Assembly: GCA_003116975.1 (NCBI GenBank)
Contig: BGKB01000134.1
Span: 62,001-126,000 of the forward strand
Direction: 5' to 3'
DNA length: 64,000 bases
From: Aurantiochytrium sp. KH105
Lineage: Eukaryota > Sar > Bigyra > Thraustochytrida > Thraustochytriidae
The notes below the pieces were generated by a model. It saw only the letters and a list, made by a program, of their open reading frames with translations. It searched no databases and was not told the origin of the DNA. Shown in pieces: positions 1-8,421 of this stretch. Numbering within the stretch: the stretch's first letter is position 1; the number at the start of each line of letters is the position of its first letter. The translations under genes were made by a program, and so were the position numbers.

Positions 1-197
1 CTCGCGGAAGGCAAGCCGTTCTTCGTGGTTTCGCCTCGTCTCTCCTCCGCGCCAACAGCATTTGCGGAGTCTTTGTTTGTGATGCTGAGATCTTTCGTGC
101 GGAGGCTTTCGCTCCAAGTCAGCACGACAAAGTCGGCGGCTCGGAGGGTCAGCGCCAGGAGCACCAGCGTCAAGAGCAGCCGCCGTAGCTCGCGCAT
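1..197 (-). CDS. Partial secretory or type II membrane protein, N-terminus only (runs off left edge)
   Basis: Seen: on the minus strand an ATG at 195-197 opens a frame without stop to the window edge (65 codons). It encodes a short basic start (MRELRR) followed by a leucine-rich hydrophobic stretch (about residues 7-20), then a hydrophilic Ser/Thr/Lys-rich segment. This is the form of a signal peptide or signal anchor. Inference: the first part of a secreted or type II membrane protein whose body lies outside the window. The layout resembles the N-termini of the sulfotransferase-like genes at the other end of the window, but there is too little sequence to assign a family. The next gene upstream on the same strand ends at 558, so 198-557 must hold this gene's promoter. 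Confidence 0.5.
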   Translation of the reverse strand, partial: MRELRRLLLTLVLLALTLRAADFVVLTWSESLRTKDLSITNKDSANAVGAEERRGETTKNGLPSA

Positions 198-557
198 AAC
201 TCCTCCCGCGCGAGCTCACCGTTTGCTTCTCGTATTCGCACACCGGAGCGCGTGGCTCGGCGCATGAAGTGCTTGCAATCAATTATGGTCTAGAAATGCA
301 AGAAAGACGATGGAGGTGCTCACTTCGTAGGTCACGAAGAAGGCCAAGGGTTTACATCAACAAAACCAAAAAGCTAATAGAGAAGGGAAAGGTAGTTGCT
401 CATTCACCTTTGACTCCTAACGGCCTCGCATCTCGTCCTCAACACGAAAACGAACACAAACACAATGAGACGAGGCTCGACTTGCAGGGGCGCGTATACG
501 ACTCACATCACCGCCGCGTTGAACTTATCGACTTTGCTTCGCTTTGCCTTCTTCAAA
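198..557. other. Intergenic: promoter of left-edge gene and 3' flank of AA15-like gene
   Basis: 360 bases between two minus-strand genes. Short ORFs here look incidental. No RNA gene or repeat seen. Confidence 0.5.
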
Positions 558-2042
558 TTAGACATCGTCCGAGTCGATCGAAAAACGATACGCTTTGTTG
601 TCGCGGCGAGGAGGATTCATTCCCGGTGGCGGCGAGGAGAAGAGCGGCGAAGGTGGCAAAGGTAGTCTGGAGGGGCCTCGGGATTGCAGAAACGACGGCA
701 AACGAAAACTCGGGGTGCGAGGACGGTTGGCAATGTTCACGCTCGGGGTCGTTGGAGGTGCTACGCTCGGCGGAATCTCCACTTCGGGCATGAGGCCTCG
801 TGGCAATGGTGATGAAGACCCAGCTGTCGTGGCTTGGGCCGTCGTTGTGCCATGAGCCGGATTCGAAATCTCCACTTCTGGCATGATGCCACGAGGCAAT
901 GGAGACGACGATCCTGCCGACGAGACCTGGGCCGTTGCTCGAGGCGAGCTTGCCGAAAGCCGGAATCTGGAGGCAAGCGAGAGTTTCGCAGAGCGGCCAC
1001 TTTCAGTGTGCGGCAAACTCCGAGGCAGTGACGCTGTAAGGACTGAGTTTGTCCCGGTTGTAAATGTAAAGCTTCGGCCAAAGAAGCGCGACTCTGCGTC
1101 CTCCTCGTTGTACGAGCGTCTCCGTATCCATACAAGTGTAGCAAGACTCGCAAGGACGAGAAAGCCGCCGCCCCCGGCAATCGCACCGCTCGCCACTGTG
1201 CTCAATCCGCTCAGGGACTCCTGCTCTTCTGCCTCGATGGCAACGTCGGCGCAATTATATGTTGCAGAAGGAAACTCTCCCGCCGTGGCTGGCGCATCGA
1301 CAATCGCCATTTGTAAGACACAATGCGCACACGTCACGTTCGCAGGAAGCCTAAATGCGATCGAGTACAAAGAGGCGCCGTCGGGGCCAAGAGTGTTAGC
1401 CTCTGGCAGCACCCAACGATCAACATTGGACGACTCCGGGGAGCACTTCCCGCCTTGTCTGCAGCAAAGTCCCCTAGGGCCTCTGTCTGCAATATTTTCG
1501 CACTGGAGTTCATCTGGTAGCGCACTATAATCTGCAGGAGAGCTCAGGTTGTATGGCATGTCGTCACTGTACGAGGTCACAACGGCCGTGAGCTCGTATT
1601 CCAGCACGTGCTCGTTCAAGCATTCCTGGGTCGTCACATTCGCTTCCTCGTCGAGCTCACACAGGCGCATCTCCAGGTGCCCGCCTCGATGCTCGGTGAC
1701 GACAATTTCGGCAGAGAGCACTCCGCCAGCAATGTAGGTCGTCTGAACGTCGCTGACCCAGTCGCCGTTTTCCAGCATGGTCTTTGTGGAGTCGTCAAGG
1801 AGTCCACCGCAGAGTCCGTGACCGCTGGCTTGGTCCAAATCGGGCCCGCCGCCGTCAAAGGCGTCAATCTCCCACGGCGCCTTGAAGGCACCCAAAGCGA
1901 CCACATTTCGCGCTGCCGGCGAGCGCATGTATGCGCGGCCTTGAACATGGTGCGCGAGCACGAGCAGGAGCGCCACGCCCAGGGCGACTTGCCTGCGCCC
2001 CGGCTTCAAGCGCATCCTCGGCGTCGGCGTGCTCAAGCTCAT
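558..2042 (-). CDS. AA15 LPMO-like (chitin-binding type-4 fold) single-pass membrane protein
   Basis: 494 aa. Seen: signal peptide 1-30 with a good cleavage site (VLA before HH); an ectodomain about 31-270; a transmembrane helix about 281-306 followed by RRR; a Ser/Pro-rich cytosolic tail to 494. Ectodomain motifs match AA15 lytic polysaccharide monooxygenases: RSPAARN near the N-terminus, LCGG (77-80), LEMRLCE (123-129), TQEC, NVTCAHCVLQ (235-244) and NCADVAIE (263-270). Known: AA15 enzymes use an N-terminal His plus an internal His to bind copper and cut chitin or cellulose. Odd: both His positions look shifted (see findings), so activity is doubtful. The C-terminal membrane anchor is also unusual for a secreted LPMO. 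The tail holds two near-identical 22-residue repeats (371-392 and 402-423). Likely at the cell surface; a binding role without catalysis is possible. Confidence 0.72.
   Translation of the reverse strand: MSLSTPTPRMRLKPGRRQVALGVALLLVLAHHVQGRAYMRSPAARNVVALGAFKAPWEIDAFDGGGPDLDQASGHGLCGGLLDDSTKTMLENGDWVSDVQTTYIAGGVLSAEIVVTEHRGGHLEMRLCELDEEANVTTQECLNEHVLEYELTAVVTSYSDDMPYNLSSPADYSALPDELQCENIADRGPRGLCCRQGGKCSPESSNVDRWVLPEANTLGPDGASLYSIAFRLPANVTCAHCVLQMAIVDAPATAGEFPSATYNCADVAIEAEEQESLSGLSTVASGAIAGGGGFLVLASLATLVWIRRRSYNEEDAESRFFGRSFTFTTGTNSVLTASLPRSLPHTESGRSAKLSLASRFRLSASSPRATAQVSSAGSSSPLPRGIMPEVEISNPAHGTTTAQATTAGSSSPLPRGLMPEVEIPPSVAPPTTPSVNIANRPRTPSFRLPSFLQSRGPSRLPLPPSPLFSSPPPGMNPPRRDNKAYRFSIDSDDV
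774..932 (-). repeat. Two-copy 22-residue direct repeat within the AA15-like gene tail
   Basis: Copies at 867-932 and 774-839 encode AQ-x-x-x-AGSSSPLPRG-[IL]-MPEVEI. They differ at only a few residues and are separated by nine codons. A recent internal duplication in the cytosolic tail. Confidence 0.8.
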
Positions 2043-3532
2043 GCTCGAGTTTCTGATGATGATGCCTGTCCTCCGCGTTCTTGACGCGCTCGGGATGGGT
2101 CTCGGCCGGCGAAGCGAACCAAGTCGAGTAGACTTGCGTCGCGTCGCGTCGTGTCGCGATGACTTTTAGCCGCGCGCTCGCGCGCTCCCTCTCGATCCGG
2201 ACAGCGCGCCTCGCGTTCGCGCGGTAAGTTAGGGAGGTCCTCGCCGCGCGCCACGCCATGCGGGACTGGGACCGGCAGCGGGTCACTCACTCACTCGCTC
2301 TTGTCTTGTCTTCGAAGTTACTCGGAAGTAAAGGACGTACTACCCAGCCTAATAAGTAGCGCTTCAAGAGTGCTCTTGGACGGGGATCGACTGCGACTGC
2401 CACTGTGCAAGGCTTGCCACGGACCCAAGCAGCGCAGCCACTCCAGCGACAGCGAGCTGCGGCCAGCCCCCCGAAGTCATTGTCTCCTTGTCAAAACGAC
2501 GGGATCGCATGGGAGTCGCATCGCTCGCACAATCGATAAGAGCATCCTTGTGACGAATCGATCGTCATCGATAGCCATGCCAGCCAGACAGCCACTCACG
2601 CCGCGCCACACAACAGCCAGCCACCCACGTCACCTCCGGCTCGAGCTCCATCTCCATCTCCATCTCCATCTCCAGCCAGCTCCAGATGCTGCTGCTCGCT
2701 GTCGCACACATTGGTACGTACGTGCGTACGTACCCGTCAGCAGCACCCGTGCTCCTGCTCCTGCTCTCTGCACGGCTTACGGACGCTCGCCCCAGCCAGC
2801 TCCGGCTGGCACGTGCGGCACGTGCACCATCGATCACTCGTACGTCCCCTCAACCACGCGCCGCAGCCTTTGTAGTATACGTACGTACCCGCTCCAGCTG
2901 CTCAGGTTGCACTTGGTTGCTCGAGCCAGGCCTAGCCACGATGGCCGCCATCGTTCATTGATTGCCGCCACCGACAGCTGTGACTGCCTGATCAGGACAA
3001 GCGTTTGGGAGTGCAACCTTCATTCGCCAATCGTAGCGAAGCGTGGCGTGGCGCGGCGTGCAACTGGCGAGGTGAGGCCCGGGTCACCAAGTTGTTCTTG
3101 TTCTTGGTGTCAAGGCGATCGCTACGATGTCGTGTACGATAAGATAACCTGGTCGCTGGGACAGACCGCCGCAGTCCCGCTGCCGGGCTCGCCAACGGCT
3201 CTTCGTCCCACGAGCACCATTTTAGCTACAAGCTAGCTCGGAACAAATTATACAGGGGAGAGCCGTACTTGGCGAGACGAAGAAGACGCGCCTCTCTTGC
3301 TCGCTTGTACGCTCGCTTGCTGACCTGCTTGCCCACCGCGAGCGGCGCACCAAGGGAGGCAACAAGCGCCTACTCCCTTGCGCCCTTGCGCCCTTCCGCT
3401 CTAGCGCCCGTCTTCAGTGTTGGACGAGCGCAAGCGAGCTGAGCGCTGGGTCATGAAGAGCGCGGACCTCCTTGGGCTCCAGAGCACACGTCAGGGGTCG
3501 CAAAGGCGTAGACAACTCGGCAGCAGCCGGCG
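2043..3532. other. Divergent intergenic region between AA15-like (-) and C2/coiled-coil (+) genes
   Basis: 1,490 bases between two outward-facing start codons, presumably holding both promoters. It contains a CTCCAT hexamer repeat at about 2646-2674 and a palindromic GTAC/GTGC cluster at about 2712-2732. The 311-codon plus-strand ORF at 2301-3236 reads through these repeats, has biased low-complexity composition and no recognisable domain, so it is not called a gene. Confidence 0.5.
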
Positions 3533-6500
3533 ATGGCAGCAACTCTCGAGGTTGAAGTGCGCAAGTGCACGTTCGCCAAACCGCTCAACTATTTTCTCTC
3601 TCTGCAATTGAACGATGGCGAGAAATTGCGCACAGAAGTGGCCGACGCGTCAAGCAAACCAGTGTTCAAGAACAACACGTTCCGCATGCGAGCGAATGCC
3701 GGCGAAGACCTCGCTTTCCTTCGCATTGGAGGTTTCTTGATTGTTCGGAAAGATGGCGAAGCCAAAGGTCAGCCGTCTTTGCTCGGCAGCGGCGAAGTGG
3801 ACCTTGGCGCCCTCGGGAGACAACTTGCAGGGGGCAAGAGCGTGCTCTGCGACGATGTCACGCTGCGCCGCAAGTCCAAAAAACAGGGGCAGGGAGAAAT
3901 TGTTGTCGGCAAGGTTCAGCTGAACATCCGGGCTCTCGATCCGCTCAATCCCACAGGCTCCGCAGACCTTACCCCAACACTCCATCCGGACACATGTCTC
4001 TGTAACATGATTGTGCATCGCGCTCTCGTCAAATCCACGAGCGGCTTGCAGCCACCTCTCGATGCAAATCGTTGTCTTGCTGTGGAAGGCCGCGTCGTTT
4101 CAGAACAGGCGCATTTCTTGATGATGGCCTTACGAGAAGATCCGTCGCATCGAACAGAGTTTACGCAGATGTGGCCAATGCCGGCCTGGCGCGGATCAAT
4201 GCGCTCGCAAGCTCATCGTCGTCAGCGTCCGGATAACTTTGAACAGTTCGACTGGAATGAAACAGACGTCTTTAGGATAGAACCGCGCATGGCAGAAAAC
4301 AACAAAGCTGTGCGCATCGATCTTGTCGATCTTCCCGTGCCGGACGCCTATACAAACGATGGGTTACCTCGTGGATCTTCCGACGCGACGCTGCACTCGC
4401 GAGCAGTCTCACCCCGGTTCGACCCGCTCATGTGGGAGAGCCGAGGCGGAGCCACGCTGGCGCTCGGCTTTCTGCGCAAGCTGCAACAATACAATCTTCG
4501 TTTACAATTCACAGATGAACTGGAGCTCGACCTCTCCGTGGAGCTTCAGCCTTCATTCAATGACAACTACAGACTCTTCTCTGCCCAACGCAGCAATGCG
4601 CACGCGACGCTGCGCCGTGTACACGTTCACGTGGTCGGCATTCAAACACCTCTTCACGCAGCTGTCTCGGACTGTTTTGTGCGGGTCTCGGGAACTGCCA
4701 AGGACCCAAGTCTTGTTTTGCCTTCGGACCCGTTTGTGACTTGCAAATCGCTCCAACGTATCGACGAGGATATTGAGCCCTCACGCAAACCGCCAAAGGA
4801 GGCTCATGTCAGCCTGGAAACCTATCCTGTCGCCGAGCCATACAAGGTGACGGCACGATCTGGTCCTTTAAAAACGCAGACGCCCCGTTGGGACTGTATT
4901 CTTGAGTTCAACGCAGAAGGAGACTCGTTTGCAGACGCGATTTCTCTCGAGTTCTTTCGTGACGACGCCGTCAAGTTTGCGCAGGCATCCATTAATGTTC
5001 ACGGTCTCGCCCGCAATGGCACGGTCCATTCGTTCAGCGATGTTCCCTTACGGTCAGTGCGAGCAAAGCCGAAGGACCCTGATCCGGCAGAGGCGGAGGC
5101 CACGATCAGTCCAGAGACCGAGATCGAGGCCGAAACCAAGGTTGATCAAGACGTCGAATCAGAGGATCCACCGACTTGTCAGTTGAATGTGCGCATTTGG
5201 GATTGCGCAGCGTATCTCGACCATTTGGGCAGCACGTTAGAGGAAAGAGCTACAGGAAGCCCGCGCATTCTCTCCACACGTACCAGCGAATTTGGTGACG
5301 TCGAGAGCGCAGCACCTTTGTCAACACGAAGTCCACGCCAACATGCCGCGAGTTCGGAATCAGCGCAAACGCCTCATGTGCCGCGTCTTCCTATTGCGTC
5401 TGGAGAGCAACCGCGACTCGAGAGAAGCAACACCAAGATGACACGATCCAGCGCAGCTGATGGCGAAGAGGCGCGAACAAAGTCCCGCCGCCAGCGTTCG
5501 CCTCAGCAGCAACAGCCTGAGCGGGTCTCCGGTCGTTTGGAAGACCGACCCACGGTGCTGACTTCGCGAGAGCCGCCGACACCAGAGCTTACCCCAGTTC
5601 CTTCGCGCAGTAGCACTCCGTCCGAGCCCGAGGTTCATGAAGACGTCGGCCGAAACGATAGTCATGCTAGCAGAAGACGTCGTCGATCTTCAATTGGTCG
5701 CAATGCGCCCGAGCTCCCCTTGCCAGAGAGCGGTGTCGATGAAAACTCGTCGGCAGAAGCGATTCTTGAGGAGAGGCTTGCTATTGTCACGAGCGATGTG
5801 AAAAACAAGCAAGTGCTTATTGACAAACTCCTCGATGACCTTGATCAGCGCGCGGAAGCAATACGCATTTGTGGCGCTGAGATTGTGGAGCTACGCAAAG
5901 AAAAAGATGGAATCGCTCGTGCCAAGGATGCAGTAGAAGCTAGGCTCCGAGCCATTGAAGAGGAGCACGCCCAGGACGCAGCCGCGCTCGCGCAGGATAT
6001 ACAAAACATTGGTGATCCAGACGATCTCCGGCGACGCGTAACCCTTCTGGCGCGCAAGTATGCCAACGAAAGGAAGCGGAACCAGGAAATGATGGATCGT
6101 CTTGGTCGTGTGCAAGAGGTGGTGGACGATCATCGAGCGGCTGTGCAGCAGCTAGAGGAGCTGGAGCGCGCACACCAAGCGCAAGGGCGTGTCGTACTCG
6201 AACTTCAAGAGGAAAACGCCCAGCTTCAGCTTTTCCAGACGACCATCAAAACACAAGAAAAAGTCATTGTCAAACTCGAGGACCTCCTCGAGTCCAAACT
6301 TCGCGAGCAGAGCGCAATCGGCATGAATCCTGCAGTCCGCGAAGACCTCGAGCGGGAAATGGAACAATTGCGCAGCAGAAACAAAGACCTCGAGGACAAA
6401 CTTTTGCACGGCGATCTTTTGAACATCAGTGGTGCGGATGAGTTGCGTTCGCGCATCAAGGACCTCGAAGCACAACTTGAGGAAGCGCGCGCTACGTCCT

Positions 6501-6700
6501 CATCCGTAGTCTCTTCCGCACGGGGAACGTCAGAGTCAGGGATTGGCTCTGCTGTTGGCGACGGCAAAGACGAACGCATCGAGGCTCTCGAGGAGCAGCT
6601 TGTGCAAAATGCTAAATCCTTTGCTGGCGAAATTGCCAAAGCGCGAATGAAGATCTTCGAGTACGAAGCAATACTTGATGAGGGCGACAACACGTTTTGA
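3533..6700 (+). CDS. C2-domain plus coiled-coil protein (CCDC33/CEP120-like architecture)
   Basis: 1,055 aa, single exon. Seen: N-terminal beta-rich segments resembling C2 domains, at about 1-140 (begins LEVEVRKCTFAKP) and again around 355-530 (VHVHVVGIQTPL, then DPFVTCK). A Ser/Pro/Arg-rich disordered stretch follows at about 560-735. Long heptad coiled coils run from about 740 to 1050, including TQEKVIVKLEDLL. Known: C2 domains followed by coiled coils occur in ciliary/centriolar and spermatid proteins such as CEP120 and CCDC33. Inference: a structural protein of the flagellar apparatus or a membrane-docking protein. I could not see a full set of calcium-binding Asp residues, so lipid or calcium binding is unproven. 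The start is the first Met of the conserved-looking C2 segment. Orthology is unsettled. Confidence 0.6.
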   Translation: MAATLEVEVRKCTFAKPLNYFLSLQLNDGEKLRTEVADASSKPVFKNNTFRMRANAGEDLAFLRIGGFLIVRKDGEAKGQPSLLGSGEVDLGALGRQLAGGKSVLCDDVTLRRKSKKQGQGEIVVGKVQLNIRALDPLNPTGSADLTPTLHPDTCLCNMIVHRALVKSTSGLQPPLDANRCLAVEGRVVSEQAHFLMMALREDPSHRTEFTQMWPMPAWRGSMRSQAHRRQRPDNFEQFDWNETDVFRIEPRMAENNKAVRIDLVDLPVPDAYTNDGLPRGSSDATLHSRAVSPRFDPLMWESRGGATLALGFLRKLQQYNLRLQFTDELELDLSVELQPSFNDNYRLFSAQRSNAHATLRRVHVHVVGIQTPLHAAVSDCFVRVSGTAKDPSLVLPSDPFVTCKSLQRIDEDIEPSRKPPKEAHVSLETYPVAEPYKVTARSGPLKTQTPRWDCILEFNAEGDSFADAISLEFFRDDAVKFAQASINVHGLARNGTVHSFSDVPLRSVRAKPKDPDPAEAEATISPETEIEAETKVDQDVESEDPPTCQLNVRIWDCAAYLDHLGSTLEERATGSPRILSTRTSEFGDVESAAPLSTRSPRQHAASSESAQTPHVPRLPIASGEQPRLERSNTKMTRSSAADGEEARTKSRRQRSPQQQQPERVSGRLEDRPTVLTSREPPTPELTPVPSRSSTPSEPEVHEDVGRNDSHASRRRRRSSIGRNAPELPLPESGVDENSSAEAILEERLAIVTSDVKNKQVLIDKLLDDLDQRAEAIRICGAEIVELRKEKDGIARAKDAVEARLRAIEEEHAQDAAALAQDIQNIGDPDDLRRRVTLLARKYANERKRNQEMMDRLGRVQEVVDDHRAAVQQLEELERAHQAQGRVVLELQEENAQLQLFQTTIKTQEKVIVKLEDLLESKLREQSAIGMNPAVREDLEREMEQLRSRNKDLEDKLLHGDLLNISGADELRSRIKDLEAQLEEARATSSSVVSSARGTSESGIGSAVGDGKDERIEALEEQLVQNAKSFAGEIAKARMKIFEYEAILDEGDNTF

Positions 6701-6879
6701 GGAAAAATCCATGACATACAGTCGACACAAAATTCCGTGGATCAGCTAGCAACGAGCTTTCTTCTCTCATGATTTACGCTCATACATTGAGCAAGATCGA
6801 TCGATCGATGCTCATGTAATGAGAGCGACATCGATTGATGTTCATGTTCTGGGCAAGAAATTGAAAAAAAAATGCGCTA

Positions 6880-7872
6880 TCATGTGTTTGGAGTTGGAAA
6901 TCGATGAGGAGCAATTCCAAAGGAAAGAAGCTTGGAGACAGTTCCGGAGATCTTCGCGCTTTCCTTGACGTTTTGCGGCGGAAAACCTGTAGTGTGAACA
7001 GTAAACTTGCCAAGAGTTTTCGTGTGAGCCGTACTACTTTCGGACTTTGCTGTTGCTGACTTAGGAAAAGCATTAGGATCCACTTGAAATCTTCCCAGTG
7101 CAGTTGATGGCGGTTTTGCGGGAACAGGCAGACCTGATGCGCACTGCGCGATTGAGGGAAATGATCGTTGTGGGTGAATCTGAAAAGCACGCAATGATTT
7201 TCTTTGAGACGAGGACTGTTCGGCATGTATGTGAGAGGATGACTTTGACGACGGAGGAAAACAGCGAGGCGCTGCACCAAATTTGACGAGTCCACGAGTC
7301 CTGCTCGAGGAAATCTGACGGTCCGCAGGTGGGAAGTGAGTCGTCGAAATGCCGAACTGCGCGAGTCCATTTTGCCGCACTGACGAGTTCTGATCGGGAG
7401 GAAACTTGGCTGGGTCCGCACGGAAACGCACAATCGATGATTCGTGAGCGCTTGTGCGAGCATGGTCCGGTGAGTGCTGCAAGTTGTTCTGCGCGCGAGA
7501 CGCATCAATTGTGGCATCTGCAGGCTCGTCGGTGTGGAAAGGTTCTTTCTCTTGCTGAGGCCGTGGTCTGCCAGGCAAGCCCTGCGGGTGCACTGCGAAC
7601 TTGCGAAGACGGGCGACAGGTCGCACGGCCCATGGATTCCGGAGCTCTGATCCCTTTTCTTCATCTTCAAAATCGGGCAATCGTGGCTTGTCCTCAACGC
7701 TCGGGCCTTGGAAGCGATGGAGGAGCACCCGTTTTCCAGGGCTGCACCCACCTTCGGGCTCTGGCGTATACGTTTCATAAAAGGTTTCGAATTTTTCCTT
7801 TCGCTTCTCGCGCAGCCTTTGCTTGCGTTCGGCTAGGCTTTCCTCGTTTCCTGCAGCTTCATCCTGCGTCAC
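6880..7872 (-). CDS. Protein with eight F-x-[IV]-x-P-x-x-F-P motif repeats, unknown function
   Basis: 330 aa. I do not recognise a family. Seen: a charged helical N-terminus (about 10-35, RKQRLREKRKEKFETFYETY) and no membrane segment. A short motif then recurs eight times, near residues 88-100, 147-158, 169-181, 194-206, 226-239, 258-270, 286-297 and 314-326. The consensus is [LIV]-x-x-F-x-[IVA]-x-[PT]-x-x-F-P; examples are LGRFQVDPNAFP and LGKFTVHTTGFP. Spacers are Ser/Gln/Lys-rich and 10-46 residues long. Inference: a disordered multivalent ligand in which each motif docks one copy of a partner, or a filament- or microtubule-binding repeat array. Converges with the C2/coiled-coil gene (179 bases between stops). 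Confidence 0.65.
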   Translation of the reverse strand: MTQDEAAGNEESLAERKQRLREKRKEKFETFYETYTPEPEGGCSPGKRVLLHRFQGPSVEDKPRLPDFEDEEKGSELRNPWAVRPVARLRKFAVHPQGLPGRPRPQQEKEPFHTDEPADATIDASRAQNNLQHSPDHARTSAHESSIVRFRADPAKFPPDQNSSVRQNGLAQFGISTTHFPPADRQISSSRTRGLVKFGAAPRCFPPSSKSSSHIHAEQSSSQRKSLRAFQIHPQRSFPSIAQCASGLPVPAKPPSTALGRFQVDPNAFPKSATAKSESSTAHTKTLGKFTVHTTGFPPQNVKESAKISGTVSKLLSFGIAPHRFPTPNT

Positions 7873-8421
7873 GTTGTCACCCGCTGTCAGTAACCCACGA
7901 ACCTCTGGTCCACCTACCTCGTCGTCTCGTCGTCGTTGTCGCCGTCGCCTCGCCTCGCCATCTTGCGGCTCTTTCGCTTGCGTCTACGCGCGAGCGCACA
8001 AGGCGAGTCGAAAGGGCTCAACTTACCCCTGTTGCACTCGCTGATCGCGCGCCCCGAAGGCTGCGCGCGCGCCAGGACCGAAGTTGCATGGCCGCCTGTC
8101 CTCGCGTCGCGTCAAGGTTGGTTTGCTCGTCGAGCTCGTTGTCGGTCTCTTTTTGTCACGGTCCGTCAACTCATGGGTCAGCCACGCCTTTTGGCTGCCA
8201 AGGCGCAAGTGGCCGCAACGGGGCAAGACTAATCTTGCGAACAGTTAGTGAGTAATCTAAGCCTGCCGTTGCAATGAACTGCAAGCCTTCCCTTCGAGCG
8301 CCTAAGAAGATTCTTGGAATACCAAAAAGAGAGGGGAAATGAATGACGCAGCATTGTTTGGATACAAAGCTCTTACTTCGTGATGACTTCTTTTGTTGTT
8401 GTGTTCTAATTTTTGATAAAC
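7873..8421. other. Intergenic: promoter of FP-repeat gene and 3' flank of the FHA/RAMA gene
   Basis: 549 bases between two minus-strand genes. No convincing coding or RNA feature seen. Confidence 0.45.

Noticed and set aside
2301-3236. 311-codon plus-strand ORF between the AA15-like and C2 genes
   Set aside because: Crosses CTCCAT and GTAC repeats, has no recognisable domain and lies in a divergent promoter.
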